Counted from the first letter of the stretch, positions 51,350 to 60,324 are shown. The stretch is 64,000 bases of DNA from Streptomyces sp. P3 (GCA_016893485.2 JAFEKX020000001.1:7953501-8017500), one strand, 5' to 3'. Notes: generated by a model from the letters alone, not told the origin. Numbers and translations are program-made.

Positions 51350-51919
51350 TGAGCGCTTCCCCGGCGGTTCGAGTCTGCGCGCCGCGGTGTTCGCCGCGGG
51401 TGTGTGCTGCTGGCTGCCGCCGGGCACGGGCTCGCCACCGGGGCGACGCCTCCGTGGTGGGCGGACGGTGCCGGGTTCCTCGTCGTGTTCGTGATGGGGT
51501 GGCTGCTCGGCGCGCGGGAACGGTCCCTGCCCGGTATCGGGGCCGCGATGCTCGCCACCCAGGCCGGTCTCCACCTCGGGTTCGATATCGCCCGGCCGCG
51601 CAACGGCGGCATGGCGATGGCCGGGATGGCGCACATGTCGGGGCACGCCATGGCGCCCATGCGGCAGTCGCAGGCGATGACCCCGCACGCCGTGGCCGCC
51701 CACATCGTCGCCGCGCTCGTCGCCGCCTGGTGGCTGCGGCGCGGGGAGGCCGCGCTGTGGTCGCTGCTGCGCTGGGCCGTCGCCCTCGTACCCGGACTCG
51801 TCGCCTGGTGGCGCGACGCCCCCGCCCCCAGCCCGCCCGCACCACCCGCCGCCCCGGACGCACCGCCGCCGGCGCGGCCCCCTGCGCCAGCTCCTCCTCC
51901 GGCACGCGGTCAGCCGTAG
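51350..51919 (+). CDS. Met/His-rich membrane protein
   Basis: About 190 residues. ATG 51350. After one-base repairs near 51363 and 51400 the N-terminus is a hydrophobic segment (SSLRAAVFAAGVCVLLAAAG). Further membrane helices are GFLVVFVMGWLLG and AHIVAALVAAWWLRRG, with GIGAAMLATQAGLHLGFDI. A loop of Met and His residues (MAMAGMAHMSGHAMAPM) could bind copper. The C-terminus is a Pro/Ala-rich tail. It precedes the YcnI gene, a usual partner of copper proteins. Function inferred only. Confidence 0.65.
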
Positions 51920-51992
51920 AGGACCACCGATCGCGATCCCGTACCCGGTCTGATCACCCAACTTCCTTTTCCCGTACGGAGATCGCCTCACC

Positions 51993-52745
51993 ATGTCCGC
52001 TCACCGCACCACCCTGCGCCGCGCAGGTACCGTCGCCGCGCTCGCCACCGCCGGAGTCCTGGCCGCCGCCGGGGTCGCCTCCGCGCACGTCACCGTCCAC
52101 CCCGAGAGTTACGCCAAGGGAGCCACGGACGGCGTCCTCACCTTCCGTGTCCCCAACGAGGAGGACAAGGCCAGCACCACCAAGGTCCAGGTCTACCTGC
52201 CCACCGACCACCCCGTCCTCGGGGTCCTGGTCACCCCGCAGAACGGCTGGACCGCGAAGGTCACCACCAGCAAGCTGAAGACGCCCGTCAAGACCGACGA
52301 CGGCACCATCACCGACGCGGTCTCGCAGATCACCTGGACCGGTGGGAAGATCGGGGCCGGACAGTACGAGGACTTCAACGTCGCCTTCGGTCAACTGCCC
52401 GACGACACCGACCAGTTGGCGTTCAAGACGCTCCAGACGTACTCGGACGGCAATGTCGTGCGGTGGATCGAGGAGGCCGCGGCGGGCGGCGACGAGCCGG
52501 AGAACCCGGCGCCCGTCCTCAAGCTCACCGCGAAGGAGAGCGAGGACGGCGACGGCGCACCGGCCGCCTCGGCCTCGGCGGCAGCCGGCTCCACGAAGTC
52601 CGACTCCGACGCCTCCTCGTCGAGCAGCGCGTCGGACAGTGACTCGACCGCCCGCGGGCTCGGCATCGCCGGGCTGATCGTCGGCGTACTCGGCCTCGCG
52701 GCCGGCGCGTTCGCGATCGTGCGCAGCCGCACCCCGCGGTCGTAG
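51993..52745 (+). CDS. YcnI-family (DUF1775) copper-binding membrane protein
   Basis: 250 residues, intact, ATG 51993. The signal peptide ends AAGVASA, so the mature protein starts with His in HVTVHPESYAKG, the copper-binding His of the family. The YcnI domain (about 30-175: PNEEDKASTTKVQVYLPTD, NGWTAKVTTSK, ITWTGGKIGAGQYEDF) is followed by a Ser/Asp-rich linker and a C-terminal membrane helix (GLGIAGLIVGVLGLAAGAFA). It displays the domain outside the membrane, probably in copper handling with the preceding Met/His-rich protein. Confidence 0.92.
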   Translation: MSAHRTTLRRAGTVAALATAGVLAAAGVASAHVTVHPESYAKGATDGVLTFRVPNEEDKASTTKVQVYLPTDHPVLGVLVTPQNGWTAKVTTSKLKTPVKTDDGTITDAVSQITWTGGKIGAGQYEDFNVAFGQLPDDTDQLAFKTLQTYSDGNVVRWIEEAAAGGDEPENPAPVLKLTAKESEDGDGAPAASASAAAGSTKSDSDASSSSSASDSDSTARGLGIAGLIVGVLGLAAGAFAIVRSRTPRS

Positions 52746-52817
52746 AACAGAGCCCGAAGCGCCAGAGCCACAGAGGCCGTAGAGCAGAGGCCGTAGCACT
52801 CACGTAGAACGCCAAAA

Positions 52818-52843
52818 GGCCCGGATCATCAGTGATCCGGGCC
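52818..52843. terminator. Bidirectional hairpin between convergent genes
   Basis: GGCCCGGATCA (52818-52828) pairs perfectly with TGATCCGGGCC (52833-52843) around TCAG. It lies between the YcnI gene and the CDP-alcohol phosphatidyltransferase gene. Confidence 0.88.
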
Positions 52844-52860
52844 CTTCGGCGCGATCGTCC

Positions 52861-53631
52861 CTACTGCGAGACGAGTTCCAGCAGCTTCTCCTCCGCCGGA
52901 ATCTCCTCGACGAGGGAGGTGCGCGAGGTGCGCCGGAGCCACAGGACGTCGCGGCCGAAGGACCAGACGAGCGTGCCGAGCGCGAGGGCCACCACGGCGA
53001 TGTTGGCCGCGTACGGCAGCAGGTTCGCGCCCGCGAGGAGGAGCAGGATGCCCTGCGTGGCGGCGACCGTCTTGCGGGCGGTGCTCGGCGGCAGCGGGGC
53101 GTTGAGCCACAGCCAGACGCGGGCCGCGGCGACGAACGCGTAGCGCATCGCGCCGATCAGCAGGACCCACGGGCCGAGTTGGGTGGAGACGTAGACGCTG
53201 AGGACCAGGATGAGGAACGCGTCGACCTCCATGTCGAAGCGCGCGCCCAGTGCGGTGGAGGTGCCCGTGCGCCGGGCGACCTTGCCGTCGACGCCGTCCA
53301 GGATCAGGGCCACCGCCGTCAGGCCGACGAACAGGGTGACCGGCGGCGAGCTCTCGAAGGAGTCCGCGACCAGCGCGGTCACCCCGCCGACCAGGATCGC
53401 CCGGCCGAGGGTGACCCGGTTGGCCGGGCCGAAGGAACGGGTCCGGGTCCGGTGCAGGGCCTTGGAGAGCACGGCCCAGGTGGCGATCGCGAACGCCAGG
53501 CCGGTCAGCCAGCCCGCCGGGCCCATCCCGATCGCCGTGCCGAGCAACGCCAGCAACAGGATCTGAACGCCCGCTCCCACAGCGGTCTCCTGCTGGACCA
53601 GCCTTGCTTCGTATGTGTTGTTCAGGGCCAC
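52861..53631 (-). CDS. CDP-alcohol phosphatidyltransferase family protein
   Basis: Integral membrane enzyme of 256 residues, intact. GTG 53631 follows GGAGGG. The catalytic motif DGVDGKVARRTGTSTALGAR followed by FDMEVDAF is complete (D-G-x2-A-R-x8-G-x3-D-x3-D). It transfers a phosphoalcohol from a CDP carrier to another alcohol; the acceptor cannot be read. It diverges from the dehydrogenase gene and is the first gene of the FAPy/pterin-type cluster. Confidence 0.9.
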   Translation of the reverse strand: MALNNTYEARLVQQETAVGAGVQILLLALLGTAIGMGPAGWLTGLAFAIATWAVLSKALHRTRTRSFGPANRVTLGRAILVGGVTALVADSFESSPPVTLFVGLTAVALILDGVDGKVARRTGTSTALGARFDMEVDAFLILVLSVYVSTQLGPWVLLIGAMRYAFVAAARVWLWLNAPLPPSTARKTVAATQGILLLLAGANLLPYAANIAVVALALGTLVWSFGRDVLWLRRTSRTSLVEEIPAEEKLLELVSQ

Positions 53632-53736
53632 CGCACACCCTCCGGCCGTATGACAGAGTCGATCAACGCCGCGTACTGTGCGCGGCCTGTGGTTACCCGT
53701 ACGTGAACAGCTTCCCGATCGTTCAGGAGGATCCCG

Positions 53737-54715
53737 ATGAAGCGCACCGCGAGGGCGTTTTGGACCGGTCCACCCGGTCACGGCGAGATACGCGACGTCG
53801 TCCTGCCCGACCCGCCGAGGGCGAGGTGGTGGTCCGTTCCCTGTGGTCGGGCGTGAGCCGCGGCACCGAGACCCTGGTCTTCCGCGGGGGCGTCCCCGAG
53901 AACCAGCACACGACCATGCGGGCGCCCTTCCAGGAGGGCGACTTCCCGGGTCCGGTGAAGTACGGCTACCTGAATGTGGGGGTGGTGGAGGAGGGGCCGG
54001 ACGCGTTGGCCGGCCGTACCGTCTTCTGCCTCTACCCGCATCAGACGCGCTACGTCGTCCCCGCGAGCGCGGTCACACCGGTGCCGGAGTCGGTGCCCGC
54101 CGGGCGGGCCGTGCTCGCCGGGACCGTGGAGACCGCCGTCAACGCGCTGTGGGACGCGGCCCCGCTGGTCGGTGACCGGATCGCGGTGGTCGGCGGCGGG
54201 ATGGTCGGCTGCTCGGTGGCCGCGCTGCTGGCCCGCTTCCCTGGCGTACGCGTGCAGTTGGTGGACGCCGACCCGGCGCGCGCGAAGACCGCCGAGGCGC
54301 TCGGTGTCGGCTTCGCGCTGCCGGCCGACGCGCTCGGGAACTGCGACCTCGTCGTGCACGCCAGCGCCACCGAACAGGGCCTCGCCCGCGCACTGGAACT
54401 CCTCACCGCCGAGGGCACCGTCCTCGAACTCAGCTGGTACGGCGACCGGAAGGTCAGCCTCCCGCTCGGCGAGGCCTTCCACTCGCGCCGCCTGGTGATC
54501 CGCAGCAGCCAGGTCGGTACCGTCTCCCCGGCCCGCGCCAATCGGAGCTACGCCGACCGGCTCGCGCTCGCCCTTGACCTGCTCGCCGACCCCGCGCTGG
54601 ACGCGCTCGTCACCGGCGAGAGCGACTTCGAGGAGCTGCCCGATTTGCTGCCGAGGCTGGCCTCGGGGAGATCCCGGCGCTGTGCCACCGGGTCCGTTAC
54701 GCCGACATCGGCTGA
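53737..54715 (+). CDS. Zinc-binding alcohol dehydrogenase-like oxidoreductase (MDR family)
   Basis: About 325 residues. ATG 53737 follows CAGGAGG. Rossmann motif IAVVGGGMVGCSVAALLA (about 150-168) and the entry SLWSGVSRGTETLVFRGGVP fit medium-chain dehydrogenases; the usual catalytic-zinc GHE pattern is not evident (KYGYLNVGVVEEG instead). Frame changes near 53817 and 54668 need one base; the end is RVRYADIG. First forward gene of the cluster, likely redox tailoring. Confidence 0.84.
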
Positions 54716-54865
54716 GAACCGTTCAATTCCGTACGAGCAAGCGCGTCTGACCTGAGAAAAGAGTGAGAGAGGGCTGAACAGGGGGAGGCGTGGAGCCGTA
54801 CTACACGGCATCCCCGGCAGGGATCAGCCGGAGGACCAGACGCGCCGCACCTGGAGGGTCGTCCG

Positions 54866-55264
54866 TTGTTCAGCATCACCGTCCGCGATCACATCATGAT
54901 CGCCCACAGCTTCCACGGCGAAGTGTTCGGTCCCGCGCAGCGGTTGCACGGAGCCACGTTCCTGGTGGACGCCACCTTCCGGCGCGAGCAGCTGGACGAC
55001 GACAACATCGTCGTCGACATCGGACTGGCCACCCAGGAGCTCGGTGCCGTCGTCAGCGAGCTGAACTACAGAAACCTCGACAACGAGCCCGACTTCGCCG
55101 GGGTCAACACCTCGACGGAGTTCCTCGCGAAGGTCATCGCCGACCGGCTCGCCGAGCGGATCCAGAAGGGCGCGCTCGGAGACGGCGCCCGGGGTCTGAC
55201 CGGCCTCCAGGTCACCCTGCACGAGTCGCATGTCGCCTGGGCGAGTTACGAGCGTGCCCTGTGA
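54866..55264 (+). CDS. 6-pyruvoyl-tetrahydropterin synthase homologue lacking cysteine
   Basis: 132 residues, intact, unusual TTG start at 54866 set by GGAGGG at 54853-54858. FSITVRDHIMIAHSFHGEVF and RLHGATFLVDATF supply His residues of the T-fold metal site; NYRNLDN and LHESHVAWASYERAL carry the acid and His at the substrate end. There is no cysteine at all, so neither the QueD nor the eukaryotic PTPS nucleophile is present, and the second His of the usual HGH motif is absent. It resembles, from memory, SCO6650, a structurally studied divergent homologue. Substrate probably a formamidopyrimidine or pterin-like compound. Overlaps the glycosyltransferase start. Confidence 0.87.
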   Translation: MFSITVRDHIMIAHSFHGEVFGPAQRLHGATFLVDATFRREQLDDDNIVVDIGLATQELGAVVSELNYRNLDNEPDFAGVNTSTEFLAKVIADRLAERIQKGALGDGARGLTGLQVTLHESHVAWASYERAL

Positions 55265-56447
55265 GCGACCTGACCATCGACCGCGCCACTCCCTCGCTGG
55301 GATTCCTGCCCGCACAGCGCGCGGCCTCCCGGAATGCCGAGATCATCCCCATGTCCCTGCGCACCGTGCACTTCGTGATGCCGGGCGGTGTCGACGACCC
55401 GGCCGCGCCGAGCGGCGGCAATGCCTACGACCGCCGCGTCAGCCTGGACCTGCCCGGCTTCGGCTGGCAGGTCCACAAGCACGCCGTGGACGGCGAGTGG
55501 CCCCGGCCCGGCGCGGACGCCCGTGCCGAACTCGCCCGGGTACTGCGCGAGTTGCCGGACGGCGCCGCCGTCCTCATGGACGGGATCGTGGCCTGCGGGG
55601 TCCCCGAGATCATCGTCCCGGAGGCCGACCGGCTGAGCCTGGCCGTCCTCGTCCACCTCCCGCTCGGTGACGAGACCGGCCTCGACGCCGCCGTCGCCGC
55701 CGAGCTGGACGCCAAGGAGCGCGCGGTCCTCCGCGCGGTCTCCGCGGTCATCGGCACCAGCGAGTGGGCGGTCCGCCGCCTCGTCTCGCACCACGGCCTG
55801 GCCCCCGACCGGGTCCATGTCGCCACCCCGGGCGCCGACATCGCCCCCTCGCCTCCGGCACCGACGGCGTCTCCCGCCTGCTGTGCGTGGCCACGCTGAC
55901 CCCGCGCAAGGGCCAGCACCGGCTGATCGAGGCCCTCGCCGCCGCGGCCGACCTGCCGTGGACCTGCGTCTGCGTCGGCGGCTTCGGCAACGACCCGGAG
56001 TACGTCGACCATCTGCGCGGCCTCATCGAGCGCCACGGCCTCCAGGACCGGCTGCACCTCGCCGGGCCGCGGGCCGGCGCCGAACTCGACGCCACCTACG
56101 CCTCCGCCGACCTCATGGTCCTCATGTCGTACGCCGAGACGTACGGCATGGCCGTCACCGAGGCCCTCGCCCGCGGCATTCCCGTGCTGGCCACGGACGT
56201 CGGCGGGCTGCCCGAGGCGGTCGGCCGCGCCCCCGACGGAGGCGTGCCCGGCATCCTCGTCCCGCCGGAGGACCCCGCGGCCCTCGCCGCCGAACTGCGC
56301 GGCTGGTTCGGCGAGGCCGACGTACGACGGCGTCTCAAGGCGGCGGCCCGGGGCCGGCGCGCGGCCCTCGACGGGTGGGCCACCACGGCCCGCAGCCTGG
56401 CCGGTGTCCTCACCCGCCTCCCCAGCGAACCCCGGAGGGCGGCATGA
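55261..56447 (+). CDS. GT4-family glycosyltransferase
   Basis: About 396 residues. GTG 55261 overlaps the upstream stop. The N-terminal Rossmann half (TVHFVMPGGVDDPAAPSGGN) binds the acceptor; the C-terminal half has LLCVATLTPRKGQHRLIEAL, FGNDPEYVDHLRGLIERHG and the donor motif SYAETYGMAVTEALARGIPV (E-x7-E). One C is missing near 55849. Its stop overlaps the methyltransferase start. Donor sugar unknown. Confidence 0.9.
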
Positions 56448-57544
56448 GGAAGACGGCCACCACGGCACAGGCCGGACGGATCCCGGCGCAGCCGGGGCCC
56501 AGGGGCGTACCGCTGGGCATGCTGGTCGCCCCGGCGCAGGCCGACGCGAAGGACCTGACGGCTGGACAGCCGGGGCCGGAGGACATCATGGGTGGAACGG
56601 TCCGAGCGGACGCCGGCGAGCAGGCGGAGCCGGGCTCCGTGATCCCCGGCGCCGGACCCGCCAACCCGCCCGGCGAGCGGGCCACCGTACGGCTGCGGGA
56701 CGTCGGACCCGACGACCCGCCGCGCTACGCGCCCGAGTGGCTGGAGCTGCGGGAGGGCGCCGACGCCGTCGCGCGGGCGGGCGATCTGCTCGACCCGCTG
56801 CGCATCCGGCTCGCGAACCTGCCGGGCCGCTCCGGGGTCGTCATCCACGACCTGGGCTGCGGCACCGGCTCGATGGGACGCTGGCTCGCGCCCCGCCTGG
56901 ACGGCCCCCAGCACTGGATCCTGCACGACCGCGACCCCTACCTCCTGCACTTCGCCGCCGTCGCCTCCCCCGCGCGCCGCCGCCGACGGCAGCCGCGTCA
57001 CGGTCGAGACCCGGCGCGGTGACGTGGCCCGGCTCACCCCGGACGCGCTGGTCGGCGCCTCGCTGGTGACGGCCTCCGCGCTCCTGGACGTCCTCACCCG
57101 CGAGGAGGTCGACGCCCTCGTCACCGCGTGCGTCGGCGCCGGGTGCCCGGCGCTGCTCACCCTGTCGGTGGCGGGCCGGGTCGAACTCACCCCGGCCGAC
57201 CCGATGGACGAGGAGATCGCCGACGCGTTCAACGCCCACCAGCGGCGCGACGGACTCCTCGGCCCGGACGCCGTCACCGTCACCTGCGAGGCCTTCGCCG
57301 CGCACGGCGCCACGGTCCGCGTCCACCCGAGCGCCTGGCGGCTCGGCCCCGACGAGGCCGCGCTGACCGCCGAGTGGCTGCGCGGCTGGGTCGGCGCCGC
57401 CGTCGAGGAGCGCCCCGCACTGAAGGACCGCGCCGACCGCTATCTCCGGGACCGCCTGGAGGCGTGCGCGGCAGGGGAGTTGAGCGTGCTCGTCCACCAC
57501 AGCGATCTGCTGGCACTGGCCCGGCCGACGGGGGCACACGATGA
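56444..57544 (+). CDS. Class I SAM-dependent methyltransferase
   Basis: About 367 residues. ATG 56444 overlaps the glycosyltransferase stop. The first 75 residues are a low-complexity Pro/Gly-rich lead. The SAM-binding motif is VIHDLGCGTGSMGRW (about residue 130), with WILHDRDPYLLHFAA next. Frame changes near 56973 and 57533 need one base; the end is ARPTGGTR with a TGA that overlaps the next ATG. Long N-terminal extension aside, the fold is standard. Confidence 0.85.
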
Positions 57545-58893
57545 GCGTGGAGACGATGAGGACGGTCGCACCGAGGCCCGGCACCCGGACCCGCAGGGTG
57601 CACGTGGACCGGCCCGCACCGGTCGCGCCCGAACCGCGCACCGAGACCGCCGTGGAGGAGGTGCGGCTACGACCGGGGCACGCCCCGGCGCTGCACAGCT
57701 CGGCCGTCTCCGGCGACCGTATCGGGGTGATCGTCGCCGCTCCGCGCCCCGGCACCGACCGCGCCTCCCGCGCCCGCCGCGTGCTGCGCGCGATCCTGAC
57801 CCGGGTGAACTCCCGCGCCGTACGCACCCACTTCGGCACCGTCGCCGGCATCACCATCCTCGGTGTCCTCCTCTGGCGTCTCGGCACCGGCGTCTTCCTG
57901 GACGGCCTGCGCCGCATCGACGCGCCGACGCTCCTGATCGGCCTCGCGATCGGCGTGGTCACCACGGTGTTCAGCGCCTGGCGCTGGGCCCTGGTCGCGC
58001 GCGGCCTGCGCATCAAGCTGCCGCTCGGCCCGGCCGTCGCCGACTACTACCGCGCCCTGTTCCTCAACGCGGCCCTGCCCGGCGGCATCCTCGGCGACGT
58101 GCACCGCGCGGTACGCCACGGGCAGAGCGCCGGCGACATGGGCCGCGCCGTCCGTGCCGTCGTCCTGGAGCGCGTCGCGGGCCAGATCGCGCTGGCCGTC
58201 GTCGGGGTGACGATCCTGCTCGGCCTCGACTCCCCGGTGATGTCCGAGGTCCGCGGCATCGCCCCGCTCGTCCTGCTCGCCGCCGTCGGAGCGCTGGCCG
58301 TCGTGGCCGCCGTACGCATGAACCGCCCGGCCGCCGCCACCCGCAGGGCCCGTGCCCTGCGCACCACCCTCGACGAGGCGCGCGCCGGACTGTTCTCCCG
58401 CGCCAACTGGCCCGGCGTCACGGTCTCTTCGCTGATCATCCTCGCCGGCCACCTCGCGATGTTCGTGGTCGCCGCCCGCGCCGCCGGGTCCGCCGCCACC
58501 GTGGCCCAGCTGCTGCCGATCGCGGTCCTCGCGCTGGTCGCCATGGGCCTGCCGCTGAACGTCGGCGGCTGGGGGCCCCGCGAGGGCGTCACCGCCTGGG
58601 CGTTCGGCGCCGCGGGCCTCGGCGCGAGCAGCGGCCTGTCCGTCTCGGTGATCTACGGCGTCCTCAGCTTCGTCGCCGCGCTGCCCGGCCTGGCCGTGCT
58701 GATCGTGCGCTGGGGCGCGGGACTGCGCACCGCCGGATCCGGCACCGCCATACCGGACCCGGCGCCCGCTCAGGCCTCCGCGGTCAGCACCGAGAAATAC
58801 GCGCCGAAGGAATCGGCGAGGCTCGCCAGCAGCGCCTTCCCCTTTTCCGCCGAGCCGAGGGACGGGCGCCCGATGACGCCCGACTCGGTATAG
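57541..58893 (+). CDS. LPG-synthase transmembrane-type protein (UPF0104)
   Basis: Integral membrane protein of 450 residues. ATG 57541. A 90-residue Arg/Pro-rich cytoplasmic N-terminus precedes about eight helices of the lysylphosphatidylglycerol-synthase TM family (GTVAGITILGVLLW, YYRALFLNAALPGGILGDVH, LNVGGWGPREGVTAWAFG). Such proteins act as lipid or lipid-linked-intermediate flippases. The stop lies 123 bases inside the converging creatininase gene; a lost base near the end may have hidden an earlier stop. Confidence 0.85.
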   Translation: MSVETMRTVAPRPGTRTRRVHVDRPAPVAPEPRTETAVEEVRLRPGHAPALHSSAVSGDRIGVIVAAPRPGTDRASRARRVLRAILTRVNSRAVRTHFGTVAGITILGVLLWRLGTGVFLDGLRRIDAPTLLIGLAIGVVTTVFSAWRWALVARGLRIKLPLGPAVADYYRALFLNAALPGGILGDVHRAVRHGQSAGDMGRAVRAVVLERVAGQIALAVVGVTILLGLDSPVMSEVRGIAPLVLLAAVGALAVVAAVRMNRPAAATRRARALRTTLDEARAGLFSRANWPGVTVSSLIILAGHLAMFVVAARAAGSAATVAQLLPIAVLALVAMGLPLNVGGWGPREGVTAWAFGAAGLGASSGLSVSVIYGVLSFVAALPGLAVLIVRWGAGLRTAGSGTAIPDPAPAQASAVSTEKYAPKESARLASSAFPFSAEPRDGRPMTPDSV

Positions 58894-59442
58894 CCGGACA
58901 TACCGAGCGTCAGGAGATGGCGACGGTCGTCGGCGACGAAATCGGAGGTCTCATATCCGGGACGGATCAATTCGGGATGAGCGTGCAGAAGAATGGAGGT
59001 CTCGATTTCCCCCGCATGCATATCGGTGAGCAGCGAGGTCAGCACCCCGGCCCGCTCGAGCGCCGTCTCCCAGTCCTCGGCGGCCGGGAACAGCGCCATC
59101 CGCTCACCGCGCGCGGAGGACTCCTGAACGACGTTGCCCAGGACGTAGTTACCGCCGTGACCGTTGACCACCACCAGGGTCTCCACCCCCGACCGGCGGA
59201 GCGAGTCCGCGATGTCCCGCACCACCGCATGAAGGGTCACGGAAGAGATGCTGACGGTCCCCGGCCAGGCCGCGTGCTCGTGCGAGCAGGCCATCGTCAC
59301 CGGAGGAGGAGATGCACCGGGTATGCCGCGGCGATCTCCCGGGCCACGGCACAGGCGACCAACGTGTCGGTCGCCAGCGGGAGATACGGGCCGTGCTGCT
59401 CGAAACTGCCGACCGGAAGGACAGCTACCTGTGTTGAGACAT
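58770..59442 (-). CDS. Creatininase-family amidohydrolase, candidate FAPy deformylase
   Basis: About 224 residues. ATG 59442 follows AGGGGG. After adding one C in ACAGG near 59428 the start reads MSQHQVAVLPVGSFEQHGPY, then LATDT. Near 59314 another C restores LLPPVTMACSHEHAAWPGT. Metal ligands are Glu and His in FEQHG, Asp in LATDT, His in NGHGGN and Glu in HAGEIETS, all as in creatininase. Archaeal ArfB, of this family, deformylates FAPy in riboflavin and F420 synthesis. Placement next to a FAPy-forming type GTP cyclohydrolase makes this role likely. Confidence 0.83.
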
Positions 59443-59561
59443 CCGCCCCCTGACCCTCACGTCCTCCGTGGTGTCCGCCGGCACCAGTCCGTATGCCGCC
59501 GTCCGTGAGCCCGAACCATTCATTGTTTCACGGCCTTTCGTCTCTGCTTAGGAACCAGATC

Positions 59562-60224
59562 ATGACAGAAAACATTGGCGTACTCGGCAAGAAGAAGTCT
59601 CCACAGCCCACCGGCGTGGAACGCGTCGTGAATGCTCCCTTGCCCACCGTGTACGGCAAATTCCAGGCGATCGGTTACCTGGACCACGACCGCGGTGACG
59701 AGCAAGTGGCCCTGGTCTACGGCGAGATCGGCACGGACGAGGTGCTCACCCGGCTGCACTCCGAGTGCCTGACGGGCGATGCCTTCGGCTCCCAGCACTG
59801 CGAGTGCGGTGATCAGCTGGACGCCGCGATGCGGGCCGTGGTTGCCGAAGGCCGGGGCATAGTCGTCTACTTGAGAGGCCACGAGGGCCGGGGCATAGGC
59901 CTGCTCGCCAAGTTGCGCGCGATGGCCCTCCAGGCGGAGGGCCTGGACACCGTCGAGGCGAACCTCGCCCTCGGCCTGCCGGTCGACGCCCGCGACTACG
60001 GCGTGGCCGCCGAGATCCTGCACGACCTGGGCGTCGCGAGCGTCCGCCTGATGTCCAACAACCCGCGCAAGCGCGAGGCGTTGATCGACCACGGCATCCA
60101 AGTCGTCGAAGAGGTACCGCTGTTGATCCCGCCGTGCGAGAACAACATCACCTATCTCCGCACCAAGCGGGAACGCCTCGACCACCGGCTGCCCCATTTG
60201 GACGCGGATAGGAAGAGGGAATGA
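59562..60224 (+). CDS. GTP cyclohydrolase II homologue with Tyr-to-Met change
   Basis: 220 residues, intact. ATG 59562 follows AGGA. The zinc site is complete (ECLTGDAFGSQHCECG: Cys69, Cys80, Cys82). VVYLRGHEGRGIGL and RLMSNNPRKREAL are family motifs. At the place of E. coli RibA Tyr105 (RAYALQ) this protein has Met121 (RAMALQ; codon 59922-59924). In S. coelicolor SCO6655 the same change makes the enzyme release the formylated intermediate FAPy instead of the deformylated pyrimidine (Bandarian laboratory work, from memory). So this is unlikely to be the housekeeping riboflavin gene. Confidence 0.92.
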   Translation: MTENIGVLGKKKSPQPTGVERVVNAPLPTVYGKFQAIGYLDHDRGDEQVALVYGEIGTDEVLTRLHSECLTGDAFGSQHCECGDQLDAAMRAVVAEGRGIVVYLRGHEGRGIGLLAKLRAMALQAEGLDTVEANLALGLPVDARDYGVAAEILHDLGVASVRLMSNNPRKREALIDHGIQVVEEVPLLIPPCENNITYLRTKRERLDHRLPHLDADRKRE

Positions 60225-60324
60225 CCGGACGTCCTCTTCCTCTCCGGACGGTGGCGCACTGGTCCTGATTCCGGTGAGCGGAGTCCGGATAGGAAGAGGG
60301 AATGACCGACGACGTCCTCTTCCT
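60206..60324 (+). promoter_or_regulatory. Duplicated ribosome-site-sequestering hairpin
   Basis: GGATAGGAAGAGGGAATGAC occurs at 60206 and again at 60287, 81 bases apart, each followed by GTCCTCTTCCTCTCCGG. In copy two AGGAAGAGG (60291-60299, the ribosome site) pairs with CCTCTTCCT (60316-60324), leaving ATG 60302 in the loop. In copy one AGGAAGAGG (60210-60218) pairs with CCTCTTCCT (60233-60241); its ATG 60221 overlaps the stop of the GTP cyclohydrolase gene and opens a 15-codon frame ending at 60268. Confidence 0.75.

Noticed and set aside
53759..53776. Second copy of the palindrome TGGACCGGTCCA near the MDR dehydrogenase start
   Set aside because: It lies inside the coding sequence (FWTGPPG) after the start codon, so coincidence from GC-rich codons is likely.
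57540..58893. Reading the LPG-type membrane protein as truncated because it overlaps the creatininase gene by 123 bases
   Set aside because: All membrane segments are complete; only the tail after AVLIVRWGAGL is doubtful and may be misread because of a lost base.
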